Positions 54,308 to 62,879 are shown, numbered from the stretch's first letter. The stretch: 64,000 bases of DNA from JAMXLG01 sp963765935 (GCA_963765935.1 CAVXXX010000001.1:558001-622000); one strand, 5' to 3'. A program made the numbers and translations. Notes: generated from the sequence alone by a model not told the origin.

Positions 54308-54663
54308 AGCTTCGTGACTCCGCCTGCCATGGACCACCCGAGGTAAATGTTGTAGAGCACGAGGATCAGGCCGGCAACCGAGAACGCGAGCGCGGTACCG
54401 CTGCCTCCTGCGCGCTTACCGAAGCGCATCGCCACCCCGTAACACGCGAGAATCAAGACCGCAGCGATGATATGGAGCCACACTTGCGGCGGCAGCGGCG
54501 TGTGCGAGGCGCCGAACATTCCCGCAAGCACGACGCCCACAAGGAACTGCAGCCCTGCGACGGCGTTAACGACTCTGCGACCCTGCTCGTTCCAGCTGAA
54601 AATAATCGCACACAGCGCGAGCAGAAACGCGACGACCAAATGAATCTCTAGAACGACGCTCAT
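54304..54663 (-). CDS. Small four-helix membrane protein
   Basis: The 119-residue product is almost all membrane: four helices (VVLEIHLVVAFLLALCAIIF, VVNAVAGLQFLVGVVLAGMF, VWLHIIAAVLILACYGVAM, TALAFSVAGLILVLYNIYLG), with one His in helix 1 and one in helix 3, as seen in some haem-binding or copper-related proteins. No family is recognised. It is first gene of the GerMN-amidase-murI operon. Confidence 0.7.
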   Translation of the reverse strand: MSVVLEIHLVVAFLLALCAIIFSWNEQGRRVVNAVAGLQFLVGVVLAGMFGASHTPLPPQVWLHIIAAVLILACYGVAMRFGKRAGGSGTALAFSVAGLILVLYNIYLGWSMAGGVTKL

Positions 54664-54782
54664 GACTCGCTTCTGCGGCTTTGGTGAGCGGCCGTCCTTC
54701 CTAAAAGCCCTGCCTCTACGCCAAGCGCCGATGCTTGCTTCCCGGACGGAACGTGTCTGCCGCGCTGCGAAGCATCCCTCGC

Positions 54783-55505
54783 ATGCCGGCAGCTCAGGGT
54801 GATTACGTTACGATCTCCGTCGCAGATGGTACCAGCATGAACGCGTATGTTGCCAAGCCTGCGAGCGTTGGAAGCGCTCCCGGCATCGTCGTATTTCAAG
54901 AAGCGTACGGAGTCAACGGTCACATCCGCGACGTGTCCGAGCGCTTCGCCGTCCTCGGCATGGTTGCCGTCGCTCCGGAACTTTTCCACCGCAGCGCGCC
55001 GCCGGGCTTCGTCGCAAATTACGGCGACTCGCAAAGCGTTCGTCCGCACGTGAGCGCGCTCACGCGCGAAGGATTGGAAGCCGATATCGATGCAGTTTTC
55101 GAGTGGCTCTCGCATGCCGGCGCGGTTATCCCCGGAGTGTTTTCGAGCATCGGTTTTTGCATGGGTGGACGCATCGCATTTCTTGCAAATGCGCGTATTC
55201 CGCTGCGCGGTGCAATTTCGTTTTACGGCGGCGGCATTGTGCCCGATCTTCTTCCCCTCGCGCTCGAACAACGCGGACCGATTCTGATGTTTTGGGGTGG
55301 TCTCGATCAGCACATTCCGGCTGAACACTACCGTGCCGTTGCCGATTCCCTCACCGATGCCGGTGTCACGCACGAACAGGTTGTCTTCGCACAAGCCGGC
55401 CACGGCTTCTTTTGCGATCGACGCCCCAGCTATGATCCGATCGCCGCGCGTCAAGCCTGGGCGATGCTCAAAGAGTTTCTCGCCGCTTACGGAGCGTTGC
55501 CGTAA
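54783..55505 (+). CDS. Dienelactone hydrolase family protein
   Basis: The 240-residue alpha/beta-hydrolase carries the DLH signatures YGVNGHIRDVSERFAVLGMVAVAPELFHR, the nucleophile elbow GFCMGGRIA with cysteine as nucleophile, FWGGLDQHIP for the acid, and HGFFCDRRPSYDPIAARQAW for the histidine. Such enzymes open lactones or related esters. The ATG at 54783 starts the fold (MPAAQGDYVTISV); an upstream start at 54735 is possible. It overlaps the TPR/ATP-grasp gene convergently by 19 bp. Confidence 0.88.
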   Translation: MPAAQGDYVTISVADGTSMNAYVAKPASVGSAPGIVVFQEAYGVNGHIRDVSERFAVLGMVAVAPELFHRSAPPGFVANYGDSQSVRPHVSALTREGLEADIDAVFEWLSHAGAVIPGVFSSIGFCMGGRIAFLANARIPLRGAISFYGGGIVPDLLPLALEQRGPILMFWGGLDQHIPAEHYRAVADSLTDAGVTHEQVVFAQAGHGFFCDRRPSYDPIAARQAWAMLKEFLAAYGALP

Positions 55506-56746
55506 GACGCGCGCGATTCGATCAGATAATGGAGTGCCTCTCGAATCGCACTGACAGCCGGCCGTTTGTAGGCGAAGATGCCGCCGTCATCTTCATCGTG
55601 CACGAGCATTGCGGGATCGGCTTCAAAAACGAGCATCGTCTCATCGGCCAACGGTGCAACATCGAGACCAACATAGTCGAGGCCGATGGCGCGCGAAATA
55701 TCGGTGACAAGCTCGTTCCAACGCGGAAACACGCTCGCAGGATTGCTAAGAAACGCTTCTTCCTCTGCACGCATCCATGCGTGTTGCTCCATGGGACTCG
55801 ATTGGTAATGCACGATCCATCGCGGTGAGATGGCGAGATGATACGGATAGGCGTCACCGTTCACGATGACGATCCGGTACTTGCGATAGTATCCATCGCC
55901 GGAGCGGTAATCAACGAAGGCCGACACATCGTAGGCGGTCGACGGAAACCGTTGGACGTGCGCTTCCAGCTCGGCCCGCGTTTGAATTGAAGCGAGACCG
56001 TGTCCGGCTTGCGTTCCCGCAGGGCGTATCAGTGCAGGTAATGCGATCGCATCGATCGATTCACGAGCTACCGTGCGTGATGCAACGGGAACGACGCCGC
56101 GAACGCCGCTCAGCGTCGCGCGTAACGATCTGCGCGCGCAGCGTTCGAGCAGCGTCGCTCGATTGATCGCGCCGGGCTCGTCGCGCAAAGCGATCCCGCC
56201 GGCGCGGCCGAAGGCAGTGAAAACCACCGTATGTTCGGGAAAAGGTTCAAGCGGTTCTGCACCGGCGTAGAGTTTGTGCAGCGCAACGCGATTGCGATCG
56301 AGGATGATTTCCAATGGCGCATTCACGGCATACGGCGCGTCTTCAAGCAGCATGAGCACCGGAATGCGGTTGCCGACCGGTAACGGATCGTCGAATCGCC
56401 GGCGAAGTGCAAGCGCGCGATGCAAATGCAGTCGTGCGCCTTCGTCGTCTCGCAGGACACTCGAGAGTTCCGCTGCGGCGAGGTGCGCATGTGCGAACTC
56501 CGGATCACGTGCGAGTGCTTGTCGGTACGCGTCGCGGGCTTGGAGGTAGAGCAACCGGCGAGTGAGGAGATTTCCGAGCATCGCATAGCCGCGAGGATCG
56601 TTCGGGAACGCCGCGATGGACGCGCGCAACTCCCGCTCGATCGTACGCATCTGCGGGAGTTCCGGGAGTGCCGGCGGCGCCACCGTGTATTCGCCAAGCT
56701 GCGGCACGCGCGCGAGGAGATCATCGATCGATGGGGCGGCGCTCAC
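55487..56746 (-). CDS. TPR plus ATP-grasp-like protein
   Basis: The 419-residue protein starts with TPR-like helices (GYAMLGNLLTRRLLYLQARDAYRQALARDPEFAHAHLAAAEL, about residues 50-95). The second half reads like an ATP-grasp ligase: RPAGTQAGHGLASIQ, YRKYRIVIVNGDAYPYHLAISPRW, and the metal-binding LDYVGLDVAPLADETMLVFEADPAMLVH. ATP-grasp enzymes ligate a carboxylate to an amine or thiol, so this may modify a peptide or small molecule. No precursor peptide or transporter gene is seen beside it. Confidence 0.65.
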   Translation of the reverse strand: MSAAPSIDDLLARVPQLGEYTVAPPALPELPQMRTIERELRASIAAFPNDPRGYAMLGNLLTRRLLYLQARDAYRQALARDPEFAHAHLAAAELSSVLRDDEGARLHLHRALALRRRFDDPLPVGNRIPVLMLLEDAPYAVNAPLEIILDRNRVALHKLYAGAEPLEPFPEHTVVFTAFGRAGGIALRDEPGAINRATLLERCARRSLRATLSGVRGVVPVASRTVARESIDAIALPALIRPAGTQAGHGLASIQTRAELEAHVQRFPSTAYDVSAFVDYRSGDGYYRKYRIVIVNGDAYPYHLAISPRWIVHYQSSPMEQHAWMRAEEEAFLSNPASVFPRWNELVTDISRAIGLDYVGLDVAPLADETMLVFEADPAMLVHDEDDGGIFAYKRPAVSAIREALHYLIESRASYGNAP

Positions 56747-56768
56747 CGCCCCATCGTATCACGCGCGG

Positions 56769-57953
56769 TTACGAAAGAGCCGTGGCGATGAATTCGTTGC
56801 CGGTGTTGTACCCGAAGATGTTCACGAAAGTACCCGGACTGATGTTGCTGTTGACGTACCCGTTCTGCTGCGCGACCGACAGATTCACGAAGACCGGCTT
56901 GAGGTCGGGCGTGAGGACGAGAATTCCGCCGCCCGTGTTGGAGATGACGACACCTTGGAGCTGCGCGTTCCCGAACGCATTCATTCCGAACGGGGCGTTG
57001 TATCCGACGGGGTATTGATTGGCGTACGGATATTGGTTTACGTACGGATATTGCGCCGCGGCGTACGGAATTTGCGGATACGGAGAATACGGGTTGTATT
57101 GACCGTAGTCAGGATAGCCGTTATAGCCGCTGTAGCCGTTGTAGCCGTTGTAGCCGCCGTTATTGTAGTAGGACCCGTACGTCACCGGGGACCACGCGAT
57201 AGGAAGCGGTACCCGCACCGGCGCGTTGTAGTACACCGGCGCCATCATCGGCGACGAACCGTAGATCGGCAGGTATGCCGGGCGTGAGTAATATGTACGA
57301 ACGATTTGCACCGGGACGAACACACGTCGAGGGATGTACCGGCGGAACACTACGACCCGTTCGCGCTCCGGCACGCTACTGAAATAACGCGGCGAATAAT
57401 AACGCACGAAGTCGCTTCGCCGGTCGAAATCGCGGCGGCGGTCGAAATCGCGGCGGCGGTCGAAATCGTAGCGGCGCTCGATGCGTTGTGTTGCCGTGCG
57501 CCGCGGCTGAACAAATCGACGGAATTGCGTACGGGGCATCGTTTCGCGACGAACGATCGGCCGCTCCACCGTGCGAGGCGCGTACTCGTGGATCGCCGGT
57601 CGCGGTGCTTCCTCGCGAAACACCGGCCGCGGTTCCTCGCGCGGCGCGACGTATTCTCGGCGCATGACCGGTCGAGGCGCGTAGTCGCGGACGAAGGGCT
57701 GCGGCGCTTCGTCGCGCACCACCGGACGTTCTACTGGTCGCTCAACTGCACGCGGTACGGCAGGTTCCTCTCGAACAACCGGACGCGGCGCCGCTTCTTC
57801 GCGAATCGCGGGTCGTTGCGCCGGTTCCGGAGCGGCGCGCTCGCGAGTGACAGGGCGCTCGGCATGCGTTACGCGCTCCTGCGCGGCGGCGACCATCGGC
57901 ATGGCTGAGAGTGGGATGAGTATGCTTGCGATGAGGCCGATTATTCGTTGCAC
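56769..57953 (-). CDS. Exported low-complexity Arg/Pro- and Tyr/Asn-rich protein
   Basis: The 394-residue product has a signal peptide (MQRIIGLIASILIPLSAMPMVAAAQ), an Arg/Pro/Glu/Val-rich region with repeats such as RPVVRDE and REEAPRP, three near-identical FDRRRD units, a Tyr/Asn/Gly/Pro-rich region (GYNGYNGYSGYNGY, YPYVNQYPYANQYPVGY) and a C-terminal folded-looking part (QGVVISNTGGGILVLTPDLKPVFVNL). It may be an envelope or surface structural protein. The GTG start follows GGAGG by 7 bases. Confidence 0.7.
   Translation of the reverse strand: MQRIIGLIASILIPLSAMPMVAAAQERVTHAERPVTRERAAPEPAQRPAIREEAAPRPVVREEPAVPRAVERPVERPVVRDEAPQPFVRDYAPRPVMRREYVAPREEPRPVFREEAPRPAIHEYAPRTVERPIVRRETMPRTQFRRFVQPRRTATQRIERRYDFDRRRDFDRRRDFDRRSDFVRYYSPRYFSSVPERERVVVFRRYIPRRVFVPVQIVRTYYSRPAYLPIYGSSPMMAPVYYNAPVRVPLPIAWSPVTYGSYYNNGGYNGYNGYSGYNGYPDYGQYNPYSPYPQIPYAAAQYPYVNQYPYANQYPVGYNAPFGMNAFGNAQLQGVVISNTGGGILVLTPDLKPVFVNLSVAQQNGYVNSNISPGTFVNIFGYNTGNEFIATALS
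57421..57474. repeat. Three tandem 18-bp repeats inside a coding region
   Basis: The unit CGGTCGAAATCGCGGCGG occurs twice exactly (57421-57438, 57439-57456) and once with two changes (57457-57474). It encodes the RRDFDR repeats of the low-complexity protein and could change copy number by slippage. Confidence 0.9.
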
Positions 57954-57969
57954 GTTGGTTCCTCCACGA

Positions 57970-58065
57970 TTCTCGCTTTCTCAGGAAACGAGAACGGTGA
58001 CCCAACCGGTTCGCAAGCGAGCACTCGCTTCGATCGATTGACCGGCCTTGATTGACGCGTATCAT
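57970..58065 (+). promoter_or_regulatory. Promoter of the Csp-like gene and dyads in the divergent region
   Basis: TTGACC (58038-58043), a 16-base spacer and TATCAT (58060-58065) form a promoter for the gene at 58095. Upstream lies AAGCGAG-CA-CTCGCTT (58015-58030), a near-perfect dyad that could be an operator. TTCTCG...CGAGAA with an inner TTTC/GAAA (about 57970-57994) falls in the leader of the divergent low-complexity gene and could form a hairpin. Confidence 0.5.
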
Positions 58066-58094
58066 GTGGGTTAAATCGATCGCTGAAAGTAGGC

Positions 58095-58439
58095 ATGCGT
58101 ATGACGACCGCTATGTCGGAGGAGATGCGCCTCGAGTGTCTCCACAATTGCACCGAATGCCATCAGGTCTGCCTCGCGATGCAAGTTCATCCCGATATCG
58201 CGGGAAAGATCAACACCGAGGACCTGAAGCTGCTCGTGAATTGCGCGGAGATCTGCGCGACGAGCGCGGATTTTATGGATACGAATTCTCCATATCACCG
58301 CCAAGTTTGCCGCGCGTGCAGTGAGATTTGCGAAGCATGCGCGCAAATGTGCGATCGAACGGGCATCGAGGTTCTTCGCGAGTGCGCGCAGACGTGCCGC
58401 CGATGTGCCGACTCGTGCCGGCGCATGGCGGAAATGTAA
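58095..58439 (+). CDS. Cysteine-rich four-helix-bundle copper-storage-like protein (Csp/DUF326)
   Basis: The 114-residue protein has 15 cysteines, mostly in C-x3-C and C-x2-C pairs along predicted helices (C15, C19, C22, C26; C50, C54; C72, C75, C79, C82, C86; C97, C101, C104, C108), the pattern of Csp proteins that fill a four-helix bundle with many Cu(I) ions. No signal peptide is present, so it would be the cytosolic Csp3 type. It probably protects against copper or stores it. It has its own promoter; no copper regulator is next to it. Confidence 0.88.
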   Translation: MRMTTAMSEEMRLECLHNCTECHQVCLAMQVHPDIAGKINTEDLKLLVNCAEICATSADFMDTNSPYHRQVCRACSEICEACAQMCDRTGIEVLRECAQTCRRCADSCRRMAEM

Positions 58440-58441
58440 CG

Positions 58442-59458
58442 CTAGCTCAAGGTCGTCAGCGCATCGTCGATAGCCAGCGCCGCATCCCAAGCATACGTCG
58501 GCAACCAATGCGTCTCGCTGTAGTAGCCTGACGTGACGCGGCCGATACTTGCCGCATATAGATTGCGCGCGCGTTCGAGTAACGCTCTCTCGCCCAACAG
58601 AGCGGCGACGCGCGCTAGTGCGGAAGCGCGCGAAAGATTGAGCCCGTGCAAGTGCACGACGTGTCCATCGTCGACCTCCGGGATCCGAACCACTTCGACG
58701 AGCGGCGATGCGCCCGCGCTTGGAAGAAAACTGTTCCACCACGCCGTGAATTCACGTGCGGGCAGCAGCCGGCGCATCAAATCTGCCTCTGTCAGGCCGG
58801 GTGAAAGAAAGTCGCTGCCGCTACGCTCGAACCGAGCCGGCCAATCACGATCGTCCTTAAACCACGCGCGGGAACGCGCTACGATCGTCCGTTCGAGCTC
58901 GTGGTATCCAAGCGATCGTGACGCGTCGAGCATCAACCCGAGTGCAAAGGCCGTGTTCGAATGAACGCCGTGGCGAACGGGCATCGGCAAGATCTCGAGC
59001 CACTTCACCGCCCCCTCCGCAATCGATCGCGCGAGACGATGAAGCTCGCTCAGCGACGCGCGAACGACAGGATGTGGCGACGCATTGGCACGCGCAGCTA
59101 GGGCCATTGCCCAAGCCCATCCGTACGGACGCTCGTACGCGGAGCGCTGCGCAAGATACGTTTGTTCGACTCGCAGATTCTCAGCCCGCAGGTTTTCTGC
59201 TAGCGCATCCTCGAGCTGCGCGATCTCCCGCGGTTTGTCTCCATCCGCCGCCGCGAAATAATCGATCAAGGCGATTGCGGTCCAGTGTGAGTGGACGCTG
59301 GAGTGCCAGTCGAACGAATTACCGAACGCGGGATGCGCTTCGAGCGGATCGTGCGGTGACTCGCCGGCAAGCGTTAGGTGCGAGTCATGGTACGGATACG
59401 GTGACGTGATGTTCGAGAGAACGATTGGCACGATCCGCGGTGCGAGTTCTTGTATCAT
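58442..59458 (-). CDS. DUF2891-family protein
   Basis: The 338-residue protein resembles DUF2891: HPAFGNSFDWHSSVHSHWTAIALID near the start, YERPYGWAWAMALA, and GVHSNTAFALGLMLDASRSLGY, with a Trp/His-rich alpha/alpha-barrel look. Its function is unknown. The ATG at 59458 overlaps the DUF979 stop by 4 bp; a frame open to 59617 is a shadow. The partnership with DUF969/DUF979 suggests action on whatever these transport. Confidence 0.75.
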   Translation of the reverse strand: MIQELAPRIVPIVLSNITSPYPYHDSHLTLAGESPHDPLEAHPAFGNSFDWHSSVHSHWTAIALIDYFAAADGDKPREIAQLEDALAENLRAENLRVEQTYLAQRSAYERPYGWAWAMALAARANASPHPVVRASLSELHRLARSIAEGAVKWLEILPMPVRHGVHSNTAFALGLMLDASRSLGYHELERTIVARSRAWFKDDRDWPARFERSGSDFLSPGLTEADLMRRLLPAREFTAWWNSFLPSAGASPLVEVVRIPEVDDGHVVHLHGLNLSRASALARVAALLGERALLERARNLYAASIGRVTSGYYSETHWLPTYAWDAALAIDDALTTLS

Positions 59459-60420
59459 AAAAACGGCAGAACCAGCATCAAGCAGATATTCAGAAAGAGC
59501 AGTGCGACGGCGGTTGGAATCTGCACCTTGATCTGCGCGTATTTGTCGCGCATTTCGAGCAGCGCCGGCGGCACCAGGTTGAAGTTTGCCGCCATCGGCG
59601 TGCAGAGCGTTCCGCAAAAACCCGACAGCATCCCGATCGCAAAGAGCGGCGCCGGATGAGCTCCCATCCGCGTGACCAGCAGGGGCCAGCCCACGGCAGC
59701 GGTCATGATCGGAAATGCGGCAAACGCGTTTCCCATGATCGCCGTAAAGACCGCCATCCCGAGCGCGTAGACGATCACCCCGAACAGCCGCGAATGTTCG
59801 GGCACGATGTTGTGCGCGATGGAACCAACCTGCGCGCCGACGCCGGCTTGCGTGAACAATAAACCCAACGTTGCGAGCATCTGCGGAAGCAACGCCGCCC
59901 AGCCGATTGATTCCAAGAGCCGGCGTCCTTCGGTAACGGCAACCGCCGGATTCTTCGGACGCAAGACGACGGCTGCAACCACGAGCGCGGTAAGCGTTGC
60001 GATTCCAAGCGCCACAAGTGTTTGCGCGCCGGTGACGAAGAGCGGGCGGCCACTGATGTTGATGTGGCCGAGAACGACGCTGACAAACACGGTGACAGCC
60101 GGGATCGTCAACGCCGGAATGAAGATTGTATTGCCTTTACGCTCCGCACTCGCTTGACGTTCGGCCTCGCTCGTGGTGCGAAATATTCCGGGACCGGTTA
60201 ACCCACAGCCGGCAATCAACGCCATTGCAATAACGGCCGCGCCAAGCAGCCACGCGGGAAACCGCGGCACGAAGCTGCCGTACCACATCGACGCGCCGAG
60301 CAAGCACCAAAACAGCGCATTGCTCCAACGTTTGCGATGCGTTGGATCGAGCCCAATTTGCACGCCGACGGTGAAGAAAAACGCGCCGAGCAGCCAATAG
60401 ATCCACTCGGCGCTGATCAC
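59455..60420 (-). CDS. DUF979-family membrane protein (predicted transporter half)
   Basis: The 321-residue protein has about eight to nine helices and conserved-looking segments FRTTSEAERQASAERKGNTIFIPALTIPAVTVF, GIVYALGMAVFTAIMGNAFAAFPIM-like FGVIVYALGMAVFTAIMGNA, and GFCGTLCTPMAANFNLVPPALLEM. The start is GTG at 60420, overlapping the DUF969 stop (GTGA); a frame open to 61329 is a shadow. DUF969 and DUF979 are normally paired and thought to be one transporter. Confidence 0.82.
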   Translation of the reverse strand: MISAEWIYWLLGAFFFTVGVQIGLDPTHRKRWSNALFWCLLGASMWYGSFVPRFPAWLLGAAVIAMALIAGCGLTGPGIFRTTSEAERQASAERKGNTIFIPALTIPAVTVFVSVVLGHINISGRPLFVTGAQTLVALGIATLTALVVAAVVLRPKNPAVAVTEGRRLLESIGWAALLPQMLATLGLLFTQAGVGAQVGSIAHNIVPEHSRLFGVIVYALGMAVFTAIMGNAFAAFPIMTAAVGWPLLVTRMGAHPAPLFAIGMLSGFCGTLCTPMAANFNLVPPALLEMRDKYAQIKVQIPTAVALLFLNICLMLVLPFL

Positions 60421-61112
60421 GCCGAGATCCGTTCCCGCGACGTATCGTCCATCATTGCTGCCAGCTGCTTGTCGAGGCACAACAGCCGGAATCCGTGCAC
60501 GATGAATGCGGCGATCGCCGTCGGTATGGCCCAAATCGCGATCTGCAAGGGATCGAGCTTCAGATGATAGCTTGCATCGACGTAGCTCGTAATAAGCAAA
60601 ACGGAACCGACGGCAACGAAGCAGTCCTCCCCAAAGAAAACGCCGACCGTATCCGCCGCAGCGCTGTGCGCTTTGATGGTTTCCGTGACGCGTTCGGGTA
60701 ATGCGCCGAGCGTTCGCATCGCAGCGCCCTCGGCCATCGGATAGATGACCGGGCGCACCATCTGCGGTGTTCCGCCGATGCTCGTCAATCCGATTGCGGC
60801 AGTCGCCTGACGCAAGAAAAGATACAACAGTAACAACCGTCCAGCGGTAAGAGCAGCGGCCTGCGAAATCAACATCTTCGCGCGTTGCTGCAATCCATAA
60901 CGCTCGAGGAGTCCGATGACGGGGAGGACTATGAATGCGATTGTCACCGAACGGCTGTTGGCAAACCCGTTTCCGAATGCATCGAGAATATGCAGTGGGC
61001 TGACCCCGCCGAGCAACGCCGATACGATTCCCGCCACGGTCACGACGAGCAGCGGGTTGAAGCGCACCGCGAAGCCAATAACGACAAGGAGCACGCCAAG
61101 CAACACGATCAT
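60417..61112 (-). CDS. DUF969-family membrane protein (predicted transporter half)
   Basis: The 231-residue protein has about six helices and the family core VIGFAVRFNPLLVVTVAGIVSALLGG, NSRSVTIAFIVLPVIGLLERYGLQQRA and GIGGTPQMVRPVIYPMAEGA-like SIGGTPQMVRPVIYPMAEGA. It is first gene of DUF969-DUF979-DUF2891. From memory these families are often near pyroglutamate (5-oxoproline) genes, but none is present in this window, so the substrate stays open. Confidence 0.82.
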   Translation of the reverse strand: MIVLLGVLLVVIGFAVRFNPLLVVTVAGIVSALLGGVSPLHILDAFGNGFANSRSVTIAFIVLPVIGLLERYGLQQRAKMLISQAAALTAGRLLLLYLFLRQATAAIGLTSIGGTPQMVRPVIYPMAEGAAMRTLGALPERVTETIKAHSAAADTVGVFFGEDCFVAVGSVLLITSYVDASYHLKLDPLQIAIWAIPTAIAAFIVHGFRLLCLDKQLAAMMDDTSRERISA

Positions 61113-61186
61113 GCGCTAGAATGATTTCGGCGACAATCCTTGATTTCATCGCGTCACCAGGCGATTCGCTTGCGCGCTGATCGCAT

Positions 61187-62635
61187 ATGAGCGCTCGCGC
61201 GATTGCCGTCGTTGCGATTGCAGCATTTCTCGCTGCCTGCGGTGGTTCGAGTGGATCGAACGTGCCTGCGCCGTTGCCGTCAACAACGCCCGCGGCGCTG
61301 GCGGTTCGCATTAGCGCAGACACGTTCACCGATCCATTGGGACAACATGATACGGAGGTCGAGCCATCCGCGGCCGTTCACGAACGAACGATCGTTGCGG
61401 CGTTTCAAGTCGCGCGGCAACGCATCGCCGGAGGATCGGCAATCGGTGTAGCGGCGTCGTTCGACGGCGGTTCGACATGGTCGAGCACGACATTGCCGGG
61501 AATCACGAGGATCACGGGCGGGATCGCGGATAGTGCCAGTGACGCGGCCGTCGCATATGATGCCGCGCACGGTGTCTGGTTGATCGCCGTCATTCCCGTG
61601 ATCGCAGGCGTCGTTCCCTATCCCGAAGTCAGCCGTTCGACGGACGCGATCGTGTGGAACCAGCCGGTGCGCATCAGCACCGGCGACAAGGCGGACGACA
61701 AGGAATGGATCGCCTGCGATAACTCGCCGTCGAGCCCGTACTTCGGGCATTGCTACGTCACGTGGGACGATTCCGGCCGAAACGGTCTCGTCGAAATGAG
61801 CACAAGCACCGACGGCGGCGCGACGTGGAGCGCAGCTATCACGAGCAGCGACGCGGTGACGGGAATCGGCGCGCAGCCGGCTCCGCAGCCGAACGGCAAC
61901 GTCGTCGTGGTTAGCGACGATTATAATGAAGCGAGCGTTTTTGCGATTACGTCGCGGGACGGCGGCTCGACGCTCGGAGCATCGACGGCGATCGCAACGA
62001 TCGTCGATCACGTTCAGGCCGGTCACTTGCGCAGCGGCGCGCTCGTTACCACCGCGCTCGATGCAAACGGTACGGTCTACGCAGTGTGGCAAGATTGCCG
62101 TTTCGAGCCCGGTTGCGCCGCCGACGATCTCCTACTGAGCGCTACGCCGGACGGTCATGCATGGACAACGCCGGTGCGCGTTCCGCTGGACGCCGTGGGC
62201 AGCGGCATCGATCATTTTATTCCGAGCGTTGGTGCGGATCGAAACGGCGGGCGTCTCGGCCTTTCATACTATGACTATCCGAGCGCAGCATGCGCCGCGT
62301 CGTGTATTCTTTCATTCTCGTACGCGACGTCACCGGATGGAGGACGAACGTGGAGCGCGCCCGTCTCGCCGGGGAGTCTCATGTTTCCGGCGTGGCTCGC
62401 CGTAACGAACGAAGGATTCATGGTTGCCGACTATGTCGCGTCCGTTTTCGCGGCAGGCGAGCCCGTCAGCATCTACACGCAAGCAAACGCTCCAAACGGA
62501 ACGCTTTTGAATGAAGCGACCTATGCATGGACGCCGAACGTCGTCCTCGCTCAAACAATGCGCCGCGCCGTAGCAGCGCGGCCGGTAGTCCTTCAAGCCG
62601 CTCATAAAAGGCAACGCTTTATTCCGGCACGCTAA
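61187..62635 (+). CDS. Asp-box (sialidase-like) beta-propeller lipoprotein
   Basis: The 482-residue protein has a lipoprotein signal (IAVVAIAAFLAACGG, Cys18) and Asp-box repeats SFDGGSTWSS, STDGGATWSA, SRDGGSTLGA and SPDGGRTWSA, the hallmark of exo-alpha-sialidase/BNR propellers. The catalytic arginine triad of true sialidases cannot be assigned, so enzymatic activity is uncertain. It overlaps the convergent small gene by 17 bp. Confidence 0.8.
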   Translation: MSARAIAVVAIAAFLAACGGSSGSNVPAPLPSTTPAALAVRISADTFTDPLGQHDTEVEPSAAVHERTIVAAFQVARQRIAGGSAIGVAASFDGGSTWSSTTLPGITRITGGIADSASDAAVAYDAAHGVWLIAVIPVIAGVVPYPEVSRSTDAIVWNQPVRISTGDKADDKEWIACDNSPSSPYFGHCYVTWDDSGRNGLVEMSTSTDGGATWSAAITSSDAVTGIGAQPAPQPNGNVVVVSDDYNEASVFAITSRDGGSTLGASTAIATIVDHVQAGHLRSGALVTTALDANGTVYAVWQDCRFEPGCAADDLLLSATPDGHAWTTPVRVPLDAVGSGIDHFIPSVGADRNGGRLGLSYYDYPSAACAASCILSFSYATSPDGGRTWSAPVSPGSLMFPAWLAVTNEGFMVADYVASVFAAGEPVSIYTQANAPNGTLLNEATYAWTPNVVLAQTMRRAVAARPVVLQAAHKRQRFIPAR

Positions 62636-62879
62636 TGAGCGCTCGAACGATCTCATCGACACGTGGCAGCCGTTCCCACGCAAAGAAGTCCTCATTGTCC
62701 TCCGCGAGATCTTCGACGGGCAAAGGCAGCGGATCGGGGAAGTCGGGATACGCTTGCTTCACCGCGCCAAACACCGTTTGGTCACCCACGGAGAGTTGAG
62801 ACAGCGTCGTCCAATTCGCTTCGCTCGGATTCTCGCGATACGCCTCCAACGCCGCACGAACGTCTTCCGGTACTTGCAT
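62619..62879 (-). CDS. Small acidic protein of unknown function
   Basis: From the ATG at 62879 (MQVPEDVRAALEAYRENPSEANWTTLSQL) it encodes 86 residues. The sequence is acidic, helical and soluble, with a Trp-containing helix and a Pro/Leu/Glu-rich C-terminal part. The frame extends upstream to 62930, but the extra residues look non-coding. I do not recognise the family. Confidence 0.6.
   Translation of the reverse strand: MQVPEDVRAALEAYRENPSEANWTTLSQLSVGDQTVFGAVKQAYPDFPDPLPLPVEDLAEDNEDFFAWERLPRVDEIVRALISVPE

Noticed and set aside
57421..57474. Tandem repeats considered as a CRISPR array
   Set aside because: Units are directly adjacent without spacers, only 18 bp, and in frame within a repeat protein.
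60421..61329. N-terminal 300-residue extension of the DUF979 protein
   Set aside because: It is the antisense-frame shadow of the DUF969 gene; the GTG at 60420 couples to the DUF969 stop.
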